Origin: Methylophilaceae bacterium
GTDB lineage: Bacteria; Pseudomonadota; Gammaproteobacteria; Burkholderiales; Methylophilaceae
Direction of reading: 5' to 3'
Assembly (NCBI GenBank): GCA_017858095.1
Contig: JAFMCB010000001.1
Span: forward strand, 160,723 to 224,722
DNA: 64,000 nt
Part shown: positions 8,100 to 17,189 of the stretch, piece after piece
How the letters are laid out: each line of letters begins with the position of its first letter
Numbering within the stretch: the first letter of the stretch is position 1
Position numbers and translations under genes: made by a program
Notes under the pieces: generated by a model
Databases searched by the model: none
Seen by the model: only the letters and a program-made list of their open reading frames with translations
What the model was told of the DNA's origin: nothing

Positions 8100-8279
8100 T
8101 TAACCTAATAAGCTGCCCCCAATACCCCAGTCTTCGCCTTTTACTTCGTCAAAAACAATATAAGTATATGAAGGTGGTTTTCCTGCAACTCTTTGCATCA
8201 CTTCTGTGATCTCTTTAGCAATCTCTTCTTTTTGACTACGATTTAGAGTGCCTGCTAATTTAACATTAATATATGGCAT
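8100..8279 (-). CDS. 4-oxalocrotonate tautomerase family protein, 59 residues
   Basis: This small ORF runs from ATG at 8279 to TAA at 8100. The product begins Met-Pro (MPYINVKLAG), so Met removal would expose the catalytic N-terminal proline that defines the tautomerase superfamily. The remainder fits the fold: an amphipathic helix (SQKEEIAKEITEVMQRVAG), a strand (YTYIVFDEV) and the terminal DWGIGG turn typical of 4-OT. Such enzymes form hexamers in the cytoplasm, but the substrate here cannot be inferred. It overlaps the end of the uracil-DNA glycosylase gene by 14 bases and precedes uvrC by 3 bases. Confidence 0.9.
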   Translation of the reverse strand: MPYINVKLAGTLNRSQKEEIAKEITEVMQRVAGKPPSYTYIVFDEVKGEDWGIGGSLLG

Positions 8280-8907
8280 TTCTTTCCCCTCTTTCTTGTA
8301 AGATTAATTTAAAAATATTTTGAAACATGCTCTTAGTTAATCGTTTAGTCTGCGTGTTATAACGACTACAATGATAACTATCATATAAAATTAATCCATT
8401 TATCAATTCATGTCGACTCCCATGTGCAAATCCATAATTAGTTTTTTTTAATCCAAGCGCATTAAGCACAGCAATATGTGCAATTGTGCCAAGGGCTAAT
8501 ATAATAGATTTTTTTGGGAGATTGATAATTTCACAATTCAAAAAAGAATTGCAATTTTTTATTTCCAAAGGAAGAGGTTTATTTTGTGGCGGTAAACACT
8601 TCACAGCATTTGTGATCCTGCAATCATACAATTCTAACTGGTCATTATTTAATGATGCTGCAGCACTAGAAAAACCAAACTCATAAAGAGTTTCATACAA
8701 TAATAAACCTGCATAATCTCCAGTAAAAGGACGCCCAGTTTTATTTGCTCCATGCATACCAGGCGCTAATCCAACAATTAATAAATGCGCACTTTGATCG
8801 CCAAAACTTGGGACAGGTTTACAATAATAATCAGGATAGTTTTTTTTGGTTTGAATTAAAAATTGATTCAGACGATGACATTTTTTACAATTTTGATCAA
8901 ACTTCAT
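8266..8907 (-). CDS. Uracil-DNA glycosylase, family 5 (UDGb-type)
   Basis: This enzyme removes uracil, and in this family also other deaminated bases, from DNA. The 213 residues contain the family-5 signature GLAPGMHGANKTGRPFTGD (about 46-64). The second motif HCSRYNTQT (about 179-187) takes the place of the HPS motif of other families. Cysteines C7, C10 and C104, with a further candidate, could bind the 4Fe-4S cluster known in these enzymes. Motif 1 lacks the polar Asp/Asn water activator of family 1, which is characteristic of UDGb. It lies between acnB and the tautomerase gene, in a compact run with the repair gene uvrC. Confidence 0.9.
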   Translation of the reverse strand: MKFDQNCKKCHRLNQFLIQTKKNYPDYYCKPVPSFGDQSAHLLIVGLAPGMHGANKTGRPFTGDYAGLLLYETLYEFGFSSAAASLNNDQLELYDCRITNAVKCLPPQNKPLPLEIKNCNSFLNCEIINLPKKSIILALGTIAHIAVLNALGLKKTNYGFAHGSRHELINGLILYDSYHCSRYNTQTKRLTKSMFQNIFKLILQERGERNAIY

Positions 8908-8912
8908 CGAAG

Positions 8913-11501
8913 TTAATCTACTGGATTAATTTCAATTACTCTTTTACTTTGATAGTCATCCATATCATTAAAATTTAAATACTGATAAATTTCTTCTGAA
9001 TTATGATTTATTTTTTCAGCCATTAATTCTAAATATTCTTGTTTTGTAGGAATGTAACCTAGCAATGCAGAAAACGCTGCCAATTCTGCAGAGCCGAGAT
9101 AAACTTGCGCACCTTTACCTAAACGATTATCAAAATTTCTTGTACTGGTTGAAAATACCAATGCATTATCAGCAACGCGTGCTTGATTACCCATACATAA
9201 ACTGCATCCTGGAATTTCTGTCCTGGCGCCAATTTTCTCAAAAACTTTGTACATTCCCTCTTTCTTTAATTGGTCCTGATCCATGCGAGTGGGAGGAGCA
9301 ATCCAGAGGCGCGTATGAATTTTTTCAAAGCCTTCAAGCACTTTTGCTGCAGCACGATAATGTCCAATATTCGTCATACAGCTACCAATAAAAACCTCAT
9401 CAATTTTTTCTTTTGCAATCTCCGATAGAGTTTTAATGTTATCGGGATCATTAGGACAAGCAATTAAGGGTTCCGTAATTTCTTCCAAATTTATTTCTAA
9501 AATATATGCATACTCTGCATCATTATCGGCTTCTAATAACACTGGATTTTTAAGCCAAGTTTGCATTTCACTAATGCGTCTCTCTAAGGTACGGACGTCT
9601 TGATAACCTTTTTCAATCATATTTTGCAGTAATGAAATATTCGATTCAAGGTATTCAATAATAGGTTCTTTATTTAATTTTATGGTACAACCATTCGCAG
9701 AACGCTCTGCTGAGGCATCTGATAATTCAAATGCTTGCTCTACTTTGAGATCAGGTAAACCTTCAATTTCAAGAATTTTTCCATTAAAGATATTTTTTTT
9801 ACCTTGTTTTCCTAAAGTCAGCACTTCATTTTTTAATGCAAAATAAGGAATAGCATTAACCAAATCTCTTAGAGTAATACCTGGCTGCATTTTGCCTTTA
9901 AATTTAACTAGAACAGATTCAGGCATATCGAGCGGCATTACACCAAGTGCGGCTGCAAAAGCGACTAGACCTGAGCCTGCTGGAAATGAAATACCAATTG
10001 GGAATCGAGTATGGGAATCTCCACCGGTTCCAACCGTATCAGGAAGAATCATCCTATTTAGCCATGAATGAATTACTCCATCACCCGCTTTTAAACTCAC
10101 ACCGCCGCGACTGCTCATAAAGTCAGGTAAAGTATGCTGTAAATCTAAATCTGTAGGTTTTGGGTAGGCTGCTGTATGACAAAAGCTTTGCATTACTAGA
10201 TCAGCGCTGAAGCCTAAACATGCAAGTTCTTTCAATTCATCTCTTGTCATGGCACCAGTCGTATCCTGTGATCCAACTGTTGTAATTTTTGGCTCGCAAT
10301 AAACACCAGGGCGAATACCCTCTACCCCACAAGCAAGTCCAACCATTTTTTGTGCCAATGTAAAACCTTTTTTGCTGCCTATATTATTATCTACAAATAT
10401 GAATTGTTTTGACGGTTCTAAATTAAGTGACTTTCTAGCTTTGCTGGTTAAATCTTTACCAATAATTAATGGAATTCTTCCTCCAGCTCGAAGCTCGTCA
10501 AATAGAGTTGCTGGTCGCAATAAAAATGAAGTGAGGCACTTACCGTTAATATGAATATTTAGATTTTTTGTATTAATGGCCAGCACATCACCTGTATTCA
10601 TTTTTGTGACATCACATTCTATAGGCAGCGCACCAGAGTCTTCAGCAGTATTAAAGAAAATAGGTGCAATTTTACCTCCCAAAATAATACCCCCCGAGTT
10701 TTTATTTGGAATGAAAGGTATAGGGTTGCCCATATGCCATTGCAATGAATTCAATGCCGACTTTCTTGATGAGCCAGTTCCCACAACATCACCAACATAA
10801 ATAATAGGTAAGCCTTTTTCTTTTAATGTTGAAATAATTTCTAATGCATTAGGTATTTTTGTTTTTAGCATGGATTGTGCGTGTAATGGAATATCAGCTC
10901 GACAAAAAGCCTCTTGTGCTGGAGATAAATCATCGGTGTTTGTCTCACCATCAACTTTGAATACAACTCCCTCAATTATATTAGGAACATTATTTTTGGC
11001 ATTAAACCACTCAGCTTCTGCCCATGATTGCATCAGTTTTGTTGCAAACTCATTTCCTGCTTGATGTAATGTTTCAACATCGTAGAAACTATCAAAAATA
11101 AGAGTTATCTTTGATAAGGCTAAAAAAGCTTGTTCAGCAAATTTTGTTTCTAGTAACTTTACAAGAGACTGAACATTGTAGCCTCCCAGCATAGTGCCAA
11201 GGAGATCAATAGATTTCTTTGGGCTGATATTTTTTACTTGTATCTTCTCATTAGCAATGTCAGTTAAAAAAGCTGCTTTTACAAAAGCTGCTTGGTCTAC
11301 TCCGGCAGGAACTCGATGAATTAAAAGATCAATTAAAAAATTATGGTCTTTTGTGTTTTCTTTAATTAATTTTACCAATTCAACTGTTTGTTCTGGATTC
11401 AAAGAAAGCGGGGGTAGATTTTGTTTTTCTCGCTCTATCTTATGAGATAAATATTCTTTTAACATTGATTTATTTTCGCCATAAATATTGATGAGAGCCA
11501 T
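8913..11501 (-). CDS. acnB: Aconitate hydratase B (bifunctional 2-methylisocitrate dehydratase)
   Basis: AcnB interconverts citrate and isocitrate in the TCA cycle using a 4Fe-4S cluster. The 862 residues match AcnB length and domain order: an N-terminal HEAT-like domain, then the swivel domain (DVVGTGSSRKSALNSLQWHMG), then the large aconitase core. Core motifs include GTGGDSHTRFPIG, a cluster cysteine in GSCMTNIGHYRAA and the pair in GCSLCMGNQARV. It is transcribed divergently from purB across a 114-base gap and heads the run acnB-udg-tautomerase-uvrC-pgsA. Confidence 0.97.
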   Translation of the reverse strand: MALINIYGENKSMLKEYLSHKIEREKQNLPPLSLNPEQTVELVKLIKENTKDHNFLIDLLIHRVPAGVDQAAFVKAAFLTDIANEKIQVKNISPKKSIDLLGTMLGGYNVQSLVKLLETKFAEQAFLALSKITLIFDSFYDVETLHQAGNEFATKLMQSWAEAEWFNAKNNVPNIIEGVVFKVDGETNTDDLSPAQEAFCRADIPLHAQSMLKTKIPNALEIISTLKEKGLPIIYVGDVVGTGSSRKSALNSLQWHMGNPIPFIPNKNSGGIILGGKIAPIFFNTAEDSGALPIECDVTKMNTGDVLAINTKNLNIHINGKCLTSFLLRPATLFDELRAGGRIPLIIGKDLTSKARKSLNLEPSKQFIFVDNNIGSKKGFTLAQKMVGLACGVEGIRPGVYCEPKITTVGSQDTTGAMTRDELKELACLGFSADLVMQSFCHTAAYPKPTDLDLQHTLPDFMSSRGGVSLKAGDGVIHSWLNRMILPDTVGTGGDSHTRFPIGISFPAGSGLVAFAAALGVMPLDMPESVLVKFKGKMQPGITLRDLVNAIPYFALKNEVLTLGKQGKKNIFNGKILEIEGLPDLKVEQAFELSDASAERSANGCTIKLNKEPIIEYLESNISLLQNMIEKGYQDVRTLERRISEMQTWLKNPVLLEADNDAEYAYILEINLEEITEPLIACPNDPDNIKTLSEIAKEKIDEVFIGSCMTNIGHYRAAAKVLEGFEKIHTRLWIAPPTRMDQDQLKKEGMYKVFEKIGARTEIPGCSLCMGNQARVADNALVFSTSTRNFDNRLGKGAQVYLGSAELAAFSALLGYIPTKQEYLELMAEKINHNSEEIYQYLNFNDMDDYQSKRVIEINPVD

Positions 11502-11615
11502 ATTTTAAATTAAAAAAAACAATTTCCCAAAGAAAGATTTTGTTACTTACTGCGCTGTATCGTCATTGCCCTTATTTTTCAGGTAAAATAGAGCTGTTTT
11601 TAGAGAAAGAAACTT
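11502..11615. promoter_or_regulatory. Divergent acnB/purB upstream region
   Basis: This 114-base gap must hold the start signals for acnB (minus) and purB (plus). A TAAAAT at 11583-11588 is a plausible purB -10 element, with AGAGAAAGA as a weak ribosome site before the ATG at 11616. No -35 hexamer close to consensus is spaced correctly, so exact promoters are not assigned. Confidence 0.4.
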
Positions 11616-12983
11616 ATGACAGATGCTTTAAATGCCCTTTCACCGCTTGATGGTCGATATGCCAATCGTGTCAATAATTTAAGGCCTATTTTTAGTGAAT
11701 ATGGCCTAATAAAAAAAAGGGTGTTAATAGAAATTAATTGGCTCATACATCTGTCTGCTGATAAAGATATAAAAGAAATACCTCGTTTTAGTAAGAATTC
11801 AATCCAGGCTCTGAATGAGTGTATCGCTAAATTTAACTTAAAAGATGCCAAGGCTGTTAAATTAATTGAGCAAACAACAAATCATGATGTTAAAGCGATT
11901 GAATACTGGCTAAAAAAACATTTTAAAAGAAATGTAGAAATTTCAAATGTTTCAGAGTTTATTCACTTTGCTTGTACATCTGAAGATATTAATAATCTTT
12001 CTTATGCATTGATGATCAAAGATGGTTTAAATGAAGAAATAATTCCCATGATTGAATCTCTTTATGAAGAAATTCGAAAATTATCCAAAAAATATTCAAA
12101 CATTTCAATGCTTGCTAGGACTCATGGGCAAACAGCATCCCCAACAACACTCGGAAAAGAATTAGCTAATATTGCCTATCGACTCAGACGCCAATTAACT
12201 CAGTTAAAAAAACAACCCATTCTTGGTAAGATTAATGGTGCTGTTGGTAACTTTAATGCACATCAAATTAGTTTCCCTCAGAAAGACTGGAATAAATTTT
12301 CAAAAGAGTTTATTGAAAAATTAGGTTTACAATTTAATCCTTACACGACGCAAATAGAGCCTCATGATTTTCTTGCTGAAATTTTTAATTCTTTGGCTTT
12401 AATAAATACTATATTAATTGATTTTAACCGCGATATTTGGGGTTATATTTCAATGGGGTACTTTAACCAAAAACTTAAAAAAAATGAGGTGGGTTCTTCG
12501 ACAATGCCACACAAAGTTAATCCAATTGATTTTGAAAATTCAGAAGGAAATCTCGGTCTAGCTAACGCCTTATTTAGGCATTTATCTGAAAAATTACCTG
12601 TCTCAAGATATCAACGTGATTTAACCGACTCAACTGTACTTAGAAATATTGGAATTGCATTTGGTTACAGCTATGTTGCATATCAAGCTTGCCAAAAAGG
12701 TTTATTAAAGCTTGAAGTCAACATAAAAAAAATAAATGAAGATTTAAATAATTCATGGGAAGTGCTCGCGGAGCCTATTCAAACCATTATGAGAAAACAT
12801 GGAATCAAAAATCCTTATGAAAAACTTAAGAATTTGACTAGGGGAAATAAAAATATTACCAAAGAATCTTTACAAAATTTTATAGCTAAGCTCGCAATTC
12901 CAGAATCGGATAAGAAAATACTCCTTAATCTTTCTCCATTTAATTACACCGGAATAGCAACAAAGCTCGCAAAAAAAATCTAA
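11616..12983 (+). CDS. purB: Adenylosuccinate lyase
   Basis: PurB catalyses two fumarate-releasing steps: SAICAR to AICAR in purine synthesis, and adenylosuccinate to AMP. The 455 residues start ALNALSPLDGRYANRV, the standard opening. They include the catalytic-histidine segment ARTHGQTASPTT and the superfamily signature GSSTMPHKVNPIDFENSEG with the mobile catalytic serine. Length and motifs match the E. coli-type enzyme. Its stop overlaps the wrbA ATG by one base. Confidence 0.97.
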   Translation: MTDALNALSPLDGRYANRVNNLRPIFSEYGLIKKRVLIEINWLIHLSADKDIKEIPRFSKNSIQALNECIAKFNLKDAKAVKLIEQTTNHDVKAIEYWLKKHFKRNVEISNVSEFIHFACTSEDINNLSYALMIKDGLNEEIIPMIESLYEEIRKLSKKYSNISMLARTHGQTASPTTLGKELANIAYRLRRQLTQLKKQPILGKINGAVGNFNAHQISFPQKDWNKFSKEFIEKLGLQFNPYTTQIEPHDFLAEIFNSLALINTILIDFNRDIWGYISMGYFNQKLKKNEVGSSTMPHKVNPIDFENSEGNLGLANALFRHLSEKLPVSRYQRDLTDSTVLRNIGIAFGYSYVAYQACQKGLLKLEVNIKKINEDLNNSWEVLAEPIQTIMRKHGIKNPYEKLKNLTRGNKNITKESLQNFIAKLAIPESDKKILLNLSPFNYTGIATKLAKKI

Positions 12984-13582
12984 TGACAACAATATTGGTC
13001 CTATATTACTCTAAAGAGGGTGCGGTAAAAGCAATGGCACAGGCGATAGCACTGGGTATTAATTCAATCAACGGAGTTGAGGCAAAAATTCGAACTGTGC
13101 CTGATGTTTATGCTAACGTAGAAGAAAAAAAATCCTCAATTCCGGATACTGGCTCTATCTATGCAACACTAGATGATTTGATTGCTGCTGATGGTTTGGC
13201 GCTTGGCAGCCCAACACGTTTTGGCAATATGGCGGCTCCCCTAAAATATTTCATTGAATCTACTTCTTCTTTATGGTTTAAGGGTGCGCTTGAAAATAAA
13301 CCAGCAACTGTTTTTACTTCAACAGGATCATTGCATGGTGGAAATGAAGCAACCCTACTAACCATGCAAATACCTTTATTGCATCTTGGTATGATTATCA
13401 TGGGCGTGCCTTACTCAATTCCTGAGTTATCAACAACTTCAAGTGGTGGAACACCCTATGGTGCAAGTCATGTCAGCATTGAAAAAGGAGGCGTGCAATT
13501 AAGTGACGAAGAAAGAAAAATTTGCATCGCTCAGGGTAAACGAATAGCAAAACTTGCTCATACTATAAAAAATAGTGCTTAA
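12983..13582 (+). CDS. wrbA: NAD(P)H:quinone oxidoreductase, WrbA type
   Basis: WrbA is an FMN-binding flavodoxin-like protein that reduces quinones by two electrons, limiting redox cycling. The 199 residues have the flavodoxin phosphate loop (LVLYYSKEGAVKAMA), the GSPTRFGNMAAPLKYF loop and the FTSTGSLHGGNEAT segment that surround FMN. A short insert after the second strand is normal for WrbA. The gene is directly fused by overlap to purB and to a DUF2069 gene, an arrangement seen in betaproteobacteria. Confidence 0.95.
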   Translation: MTTILVLYYSKEGAVKAMAQAIALGINSINGVEAKIRTVPDVYANVEEKKSSIPDTGSIYATLDDLIAADGLALGSPTRFGNMAAPLKYFIESTSSLWFKGALENKPATVFTSTGSLHGGNEATLLTMQIPLLHLGMIIMGVPYSIPELSTTSSGGTPYGASHVSIEKGGVQLSDEERKICIAQGKRIAKLAHTIKNSA

Positions 13583-13904
13583 TTTATTTGCTTTATCTAG
13601 TCTTATTGCTTTAATTTTTCTAAATTTTATATGGGAAGCTTTTTTTAATCCCCTACAAGATGATGGGTCATGGTTAATTCTGAAGTCAGTTATTTTACTC
13701 TTTCCTCTAAGGGGTATTATTCAAAAAAATATTTATACCTATAAGTGGTCAGGAATGTTAATTATGTTATTTTTTATCGAGGGAGTTGTAAGGTCTTACA
13801 GTGAAAAAGAAATTTCGCAATGGTTCGCTTTCGGTGAAACTTTCCTGTGTGTTGTTTTTCTAGCAAGCATAGGCCATTTTTTTTGGAAAATAAAATATAA
13901 ATGA
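13575..13904 (+). CDS. DUF2069 family inner-membrane protein
   Basis: This 109-residue protein has four hydrophobic segments and matches the DUF2069 pattern: a central LILKSVILLFPLRGII, then YTYKWSGMLIMLFFIEGVVRSYS. Its function is unknown; the family commonly follows wrbA, as here. It starts with GTG at 13575 inside the end of wrbA (8-base overlap) and overlaps the surE ATG by 4 bases, so expression is likely coupled to both. Confidence 0.85.
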   Translation: MLNLFALSSLIALIFLNFIWEAFFNPLQDDGSWLILKSVILLFPLRGIIQKNIYTYKWSGMLIMLFFIEGVVRSYSEKEISQWFAFGETFLCVVFLASIGHFFWKIKYK

Positions 13905-14641
13905 AAATATTAGTATCAAATGATGATGGTTATGATGCCCCAGGCTTATTGTGTTTAGTAGAGTATTTAAAAAAAATTGCTAGCGTCATAATTGTTGCTC
14001 CCGATAGAAATAGGAGTGGTTCCAGCAGTTCATTAACGTTAGATAAACCATTAATGGTTAATAAAATTAATTCCTTTACCTATGCTCTAGATGGAACTCC
14101 TACAGATTGTGTCCATATCGCGCTAACAGGCCTTATTACTGAAAAACCTGATATGGTAATTTCTGGAATAAATGATGGGCCCAATATGGGTGATGACACA
14201 ATTTACTCAGGTACTGTTGCTGCTGCAATGGAGGGCTATCTTTATGACATTCCTTCTTTTGCAATTTCAATGGGCGCAAAAGAACCTAAATATTTTGAAA
14301 CAGCGGCTCAAGTAACACTTGATTTAATAAAAAAATATGAAATAAACCCCTTCTCAAAGCCAACCTTATTAAATGTAAATGTACCTGATTTACCTTATAA
14401 AGAAATTCAAGGGATAAGCGTGACAAGGCTTGGGAAGAGGCATCAAGCAGAACCAGTAATTCAATCAAATAGCCCTAATGGTGAAAAATTATATTGGGTA
14501 GGAGCTGCTGGAGAACCAAATGATGGTGGCCCAGGGACTGATTTTTTTGCTATGAAAGAGAATTGTGTTTCAATATCACCTATTCAAGCTGATCTTACTC
14601 AGCACAAAGAAATTTCAATGTTATCTGAATGGATTAAATAG
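13901..14641 (+). CDS. surE: 5'/3'-nucleotidase SurE
   Basis: SurE is a metal-dependent phosphatase acting on nucleoside monophosphates and short polyphosphates, linked to stationary-phase survival. The 246 residues open with the metal-binding NDDGYDAPG (Asp8, Asp9). They continue with APDRNRSGSSSSLTL and SGINDGPNMGDDTIYSGTVAAAMEG, which form the rest of the active site. Length and motifs are normal. It is followed after one base by an nlpD-like gene, the conserved surE-nlpD linkage. Confidence 0.96.
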   Translation: MKILVSNDDGYDAPGLLCLVEYLKKIASVIIVAPDRNRSGSSSSLTLDKPLMVNKINSFTYALDGTPTDCVHIALTGLITEKPDMVISGINDGPNMGDDTIYSGTVAAAMEGYLYDIPSFAISMGAKEPKYFETAAQVTLDLIKKYEINPFSKPTLLNVNVPDLPYKEIQGISVTRLGKRHQAEPVIQSNSPNGEKLYWVGAAGEPNDGGPGTDFFAMKENCVSISPIQADLTQHKEISMLSEWIK

Positions 14642-14642
14642 A

Positions 14643-15536
14643 ATGAATGCTAAGTTTTTAAATTTTTTTATATCATTTTTTTCAATTCTCATTATTGCAG
14701 GCTGTGCATCGAAATCCCCTGCCCCTGTGGAAGGAAAAATTGATTATGAAAAAAAAGAAGATGAAAGGCCTGATGTTAAACCCAAAACTCAATGCCCCGA
14801 TGTGTATATAGTTAAAGAAAATGAGACGCTTTTTAGTATAAGCCTTAAATGTGGTTTTAATTATAAAGATGTTGCTAATGCTAACGGCCTTAAAACACCC
14901 TATAAAGTAAAAAAAGGAGATGAGATAAGGCTTGATTTACTTAGGCAGCAAGATCCGGTAAAAATTGAACCCCCTGCTCAGGAAGATAAAGTTGAAACTA
15001 TTCCACTTGGAGAGGAAGCTGATTTAAATACGATTGAAACTGTGGAAGAATTCCAAGGATACGGTACGCCGACTGAAATTAATGAGCCAAAAGTAATCCG
15101 TGAAGTCTACAACAAAAAAAATTTGAAAGAGACTGAGAGGTTTGTCGCTCAAAAAGAAAAATTATCTAAAACTTGGACTTGGCCAACTAACGGAAAAGTT
15201 GGAGCAAAATTTGATCCAAATAATGGAAAAAAAGGTATTGAAATACTTGGTGAGATTGGTCAAGAGATAAGAACTGTTTCAAGGGGAAAAGTAATTTATG
15301 CTGGTGAAGACCTGAAAGGTTATGGCAAGCTCATTATTATTAAACATGACGATAACTTAATCACTGTCTACGGTAATGCTCAGGAAATACTTGTTAGTGA
15401 GGGTCAATCAGTAGAGGCTGCTGAAGCAATAGCCACAATGGGAAATTCTATTGAAAACGAGGTGAAACTAATATTTGAAGTTCGCAAAGGGGGTCAATCT
15501 ATCGACCCCATGCTCTATCTAAAAAAAACTTCCTAA
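14643..15536 (+). CDS. nlpD: NlpD-like lipoprotein: LysM plus degenerate LytM/M23 domain
   Basis: NlpD-type proteins do not cut peptidoglycan themselves; they activate amidases during cell separation. I chose the ATG at 14643 because it immediately precedes a lipoprotein signal (FFSILIIAGC). A LysM domain follows (about 53-95: YIVKENETLFSISLKCGF), then a linker and a C-terminal LytM fold (about 180-295). The zinc-binding histidines of active M23 peptidases are replaced (GIEILGEIGQEI where HxxxD would be, FEVRKGG in place of HxH), matching a regulatory role. Its 3' end overlaps the convergent thioredoxin gene by 4 bases. Confidence 0.9.
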   Translation: MNAKFLNFFISFFSILIIAGCASKSPAPVEGKIDYEKKEDERPDVKPKTQCPDVYIVKENETLFSISLKCGFNYKDVANANGLKTPYKVKKGDEIRLDLLRQQDPVKIEPPAQEDKVETIPLGEEADLNTIETVEEFQGYGTPTEINEPKVIREVYNKKNLKETERFVAQKEKLSKTWTWPTNGKVGAKFDPNNGKKGIEILGEIGQEIRTVSRGKVIYAGEDLKGYGKLIIIKHDDNLITVYGNAQEILVSEGQSVEAAEAIATMGNSIENEVKLIFEVRKGGQSIDPMLYLKKTS

Positions 15537-15910
15537 TTTAACTGATTATTATCTTCGCGTTTATAATAGTCATGGACTGTGCTCAAATCATAGTCACGTG
15601 CCCATTTAATAATTTCATCAAGTGCTGGTGCGCCAATTTCTCCAATTTGCGCATGAATTCCTGCTTTTTCTCTCACTACAAGTAAACCAGGTATTTTATC
15701 GATCTGAAAATATTCTCCAATTTCAGGATCTTTTTCAATATCCACCATACCAAAAACAATATCTTTATTTTTTTTTGCAGCTGCTTCAAAAACAGGAGTG
15801 AAATTGACACAGGGTTCACACCATGGCGCCCAAAAATCTACAATAACAAAATTGTTCTCTTCAATTGTTTTCTTAAAATTATCTTTTGTGAGTGTTACTA
15901 AATTAGCCAT
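15533..15910 (-). CDS. Thioredoxin-family protein with WCEPC active site
   Basis: This cytoplasmic thioredoxin-fold protein has 125 residues, about 15 longer than Trx1 because of a charged C-terminal tail. The active site is FWAPWCEPC (residues 27-34 region) instead of the usual WCGPC, and the cis-proline is in KIPGLLVV. Glutamate between the cysteines should shift redox potential, so a specialised reductant is plausible. It lies 9 bases after a nitroreductase and a YceI-family gene, which may be co-transcribed. Confidence 0.88.
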   Translation of the reverse strand: MANLVTLTKDNFKKTIEENNFVIVDFWAPWCEPCVNFTPVFEAAAKKNKDIVFGMVDIEKDPEIGEYFQIDKIPGLLVVREKAGIHAQIGEIGAPALDEIIKWARDYDLSTVHDYYKREDNNQLN

Positions 15911-15919
15911 TACAATCCT

Positions 15920-16507
15920 TTATTTTTTCCATTCATTAATTGAGTAAATTTCATTAAGAGGTCTTCTTTTCCTTGGAGCAAGTTCTTTTTCTTTTTGTTC
16001 ATCACTTAATTCAGTCTGTTGCAATGCTTCGCCAACAGCAATGCACGCCATAATATCAAAATCTGCAGGTACTTTGGCTAAATTTCTTATTTTTTCTGAA
16101 TCAAAGCCACCCATCTGATGAGCACTTAAGCCCATACTTGTTGCCTGTAAGCAAAGATTTTCTGCGGCAGCACCAGTGTCGTACTGCCCAAAACGATTTG
16201 GTGAACCGTTATGATTAAAATTTTTATTAGCACACGCAACAACTAACAGAGAAGCATCCATAGCCCAATTTTGATTTCCAATAGATAAGCAATTTAGAGC
16301 TCTTGACCAAGCAGTTGCATCACTCTTATCAAAAGCTATAAATTTCCAAGGCTGATCACCATAGCATGAAGGGGCCCACCGAGCAGCTTCAAAAAGGGAA
16401 TTTATTATTTTTTTATTCATAAAAAAATTAGGGTTAAAGGCACGAGGGCTCCATCGTGAGGCAATCAAATCATCTATAGGAGATTCAAGGGGTGTTTCTT
16501 TTTTCAT
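15920..16507 (-). CDS. Nitroreductase-family FMN oxidoreductase
   Basis: This 195-residue protein belongs to the FMN-dependent nitroreductase superfamily, whose members reduce nitro compounds, quinones or flavins with NAD(P)H. The N-terminal FMN-binding segment is RWSPRAFNP, with AARWAPSCYGDQPWKF next. The middle has TGAAAENLCLQATSMGLSAHQMGGF, the usual dimer and flavin contact region. The physiological substrate is unknown. It overlaps the YceI gene by 4 bases upstream and is followed by the WCEPC thioredoxin. Confidence 0.88.
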   Translation of the reverse strand: MKKETPLESPIDDLIASRWSPRAFNPNFFMNKKIINSLFEAARWAPSCYGDQPWKFIAFDKSDATAWSRALNCLSIGNQNWAMDASLLVVACANKNFNHNGSPNRFGQYDTGAAAENLCLQATSMGLSAHQMGGFDSEKIRNLAKVPADFDIMACIAVGEALQQTELSDEQKEKELAPRKRRPLNEIYSINEWKK

Positions 16508-17079
16508 TTTTGTAAAATACCTTCAATTAATAAGTTAATTTCAATGTCATCCCCAAGTGAAGCATTCTCTTTTAATCCCCAAGTGTAACCATAATCAGAA
16601 GCTTTAATCTTTGTTTTACCCTCAACACCGATTCGATAACCGCCCCATGGATCCTCCCCAAAACCCAAAATTTCAAAAGGAAAATTAATCTCCTTGCTGA
16701 CTCCATGCATCGAAAGAGTTCCAAAAATGGTACCCGTCTTATTATCTGCACTCACAACTTTAGTACTTTCGAATCGGATTAAAGCAAAACTTGCTGTATC
16801 GAGAAATTTTTCTTCCTGGATATGGGCATCTCTTTTAGGGTGGCTACTATCTATACTTAATAAATTTAATGTTGCATTGATCTTTGATTGTTGTAAATCA
16901 TTTTTATTAATTACAATTTCACCCTGTATATCAGGAATTGTGCCAGAGGTTTTCGACACTATATGTCTGATTTTCCAATTAGCGAAACTATGTTCACTAT
17001 CAATTTTATAAACTTCATCTGCTTTAAGATGAAAACTCAAAACAAAAGCTAATAAGAAAATAGTAAAAAAAACTTTCAT
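16504..17079 (-). CDS. YceI-family periplasmic lipid-binding protein
   Basis: YceI proteins form a lipocalin-like barrel that binds polyisoprenoid or amphiphilic ligands in the periplasm. I place the start at the ATG at 17079 because it gives a clean signal peptide (MKVFFTIFLLAFVLSFHLKA). A frame extends 14 codons further upstream, but its added sequence would spoil the signal peptide. The mature part has the family features YKIDSEHSFANWKIRH, a central strand with FESTKV, and GTLSMHGVSKEI. It is the first gene of the YceI-nitroreductase-thioredoxin run. Confidence 0.9.
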   Translation of the reverse strand: MKVFFTIFLLAFVLSFHLKADEVYKIDSEHSFANWKIRHIVSKTSGTIPDIQGEIVINKNDLQQSKINATLNLLSIDSSHPKRDAHIQEEKFLDTASFALIRFESTKVVSADNKTGTIFGTLSMHGVSKEINFPFEILGFGEDPWGGYRIGVEGKTKIKASDYGYTWGLKENASLGDDIEINLLIEGILQK

Positions 17080-17189
17080 AACAAAACCCACATATGTTTT
17101 AGTAGAGACAATGATGATCATTATAATTCATTTTTTTTAGATAATTTTAAAGGCATAAAATATTACTTATGTACAATACTTAAATAAGA

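Noticed and set aside
9065..9391. 108-codon open frame on plus, antisense to acnB
   Set aside because: It lies wholly within a well-conserved acnB reading frame, has no start signals, and its translation resembles no protein family.
14565..14642. 26-codon upstream extension of the nlpD-like gene
   Set aside because: It lies inside surE in another frame and would destroy the lipoprotein signal that starts at 14643.
17080..17121. Fourteen-codon N-terminal extension of the YceI gene
   Set aside because: The extension would put a non-signal segment ahead of a clear signal peptide; the internal ATG at 17079 is better.
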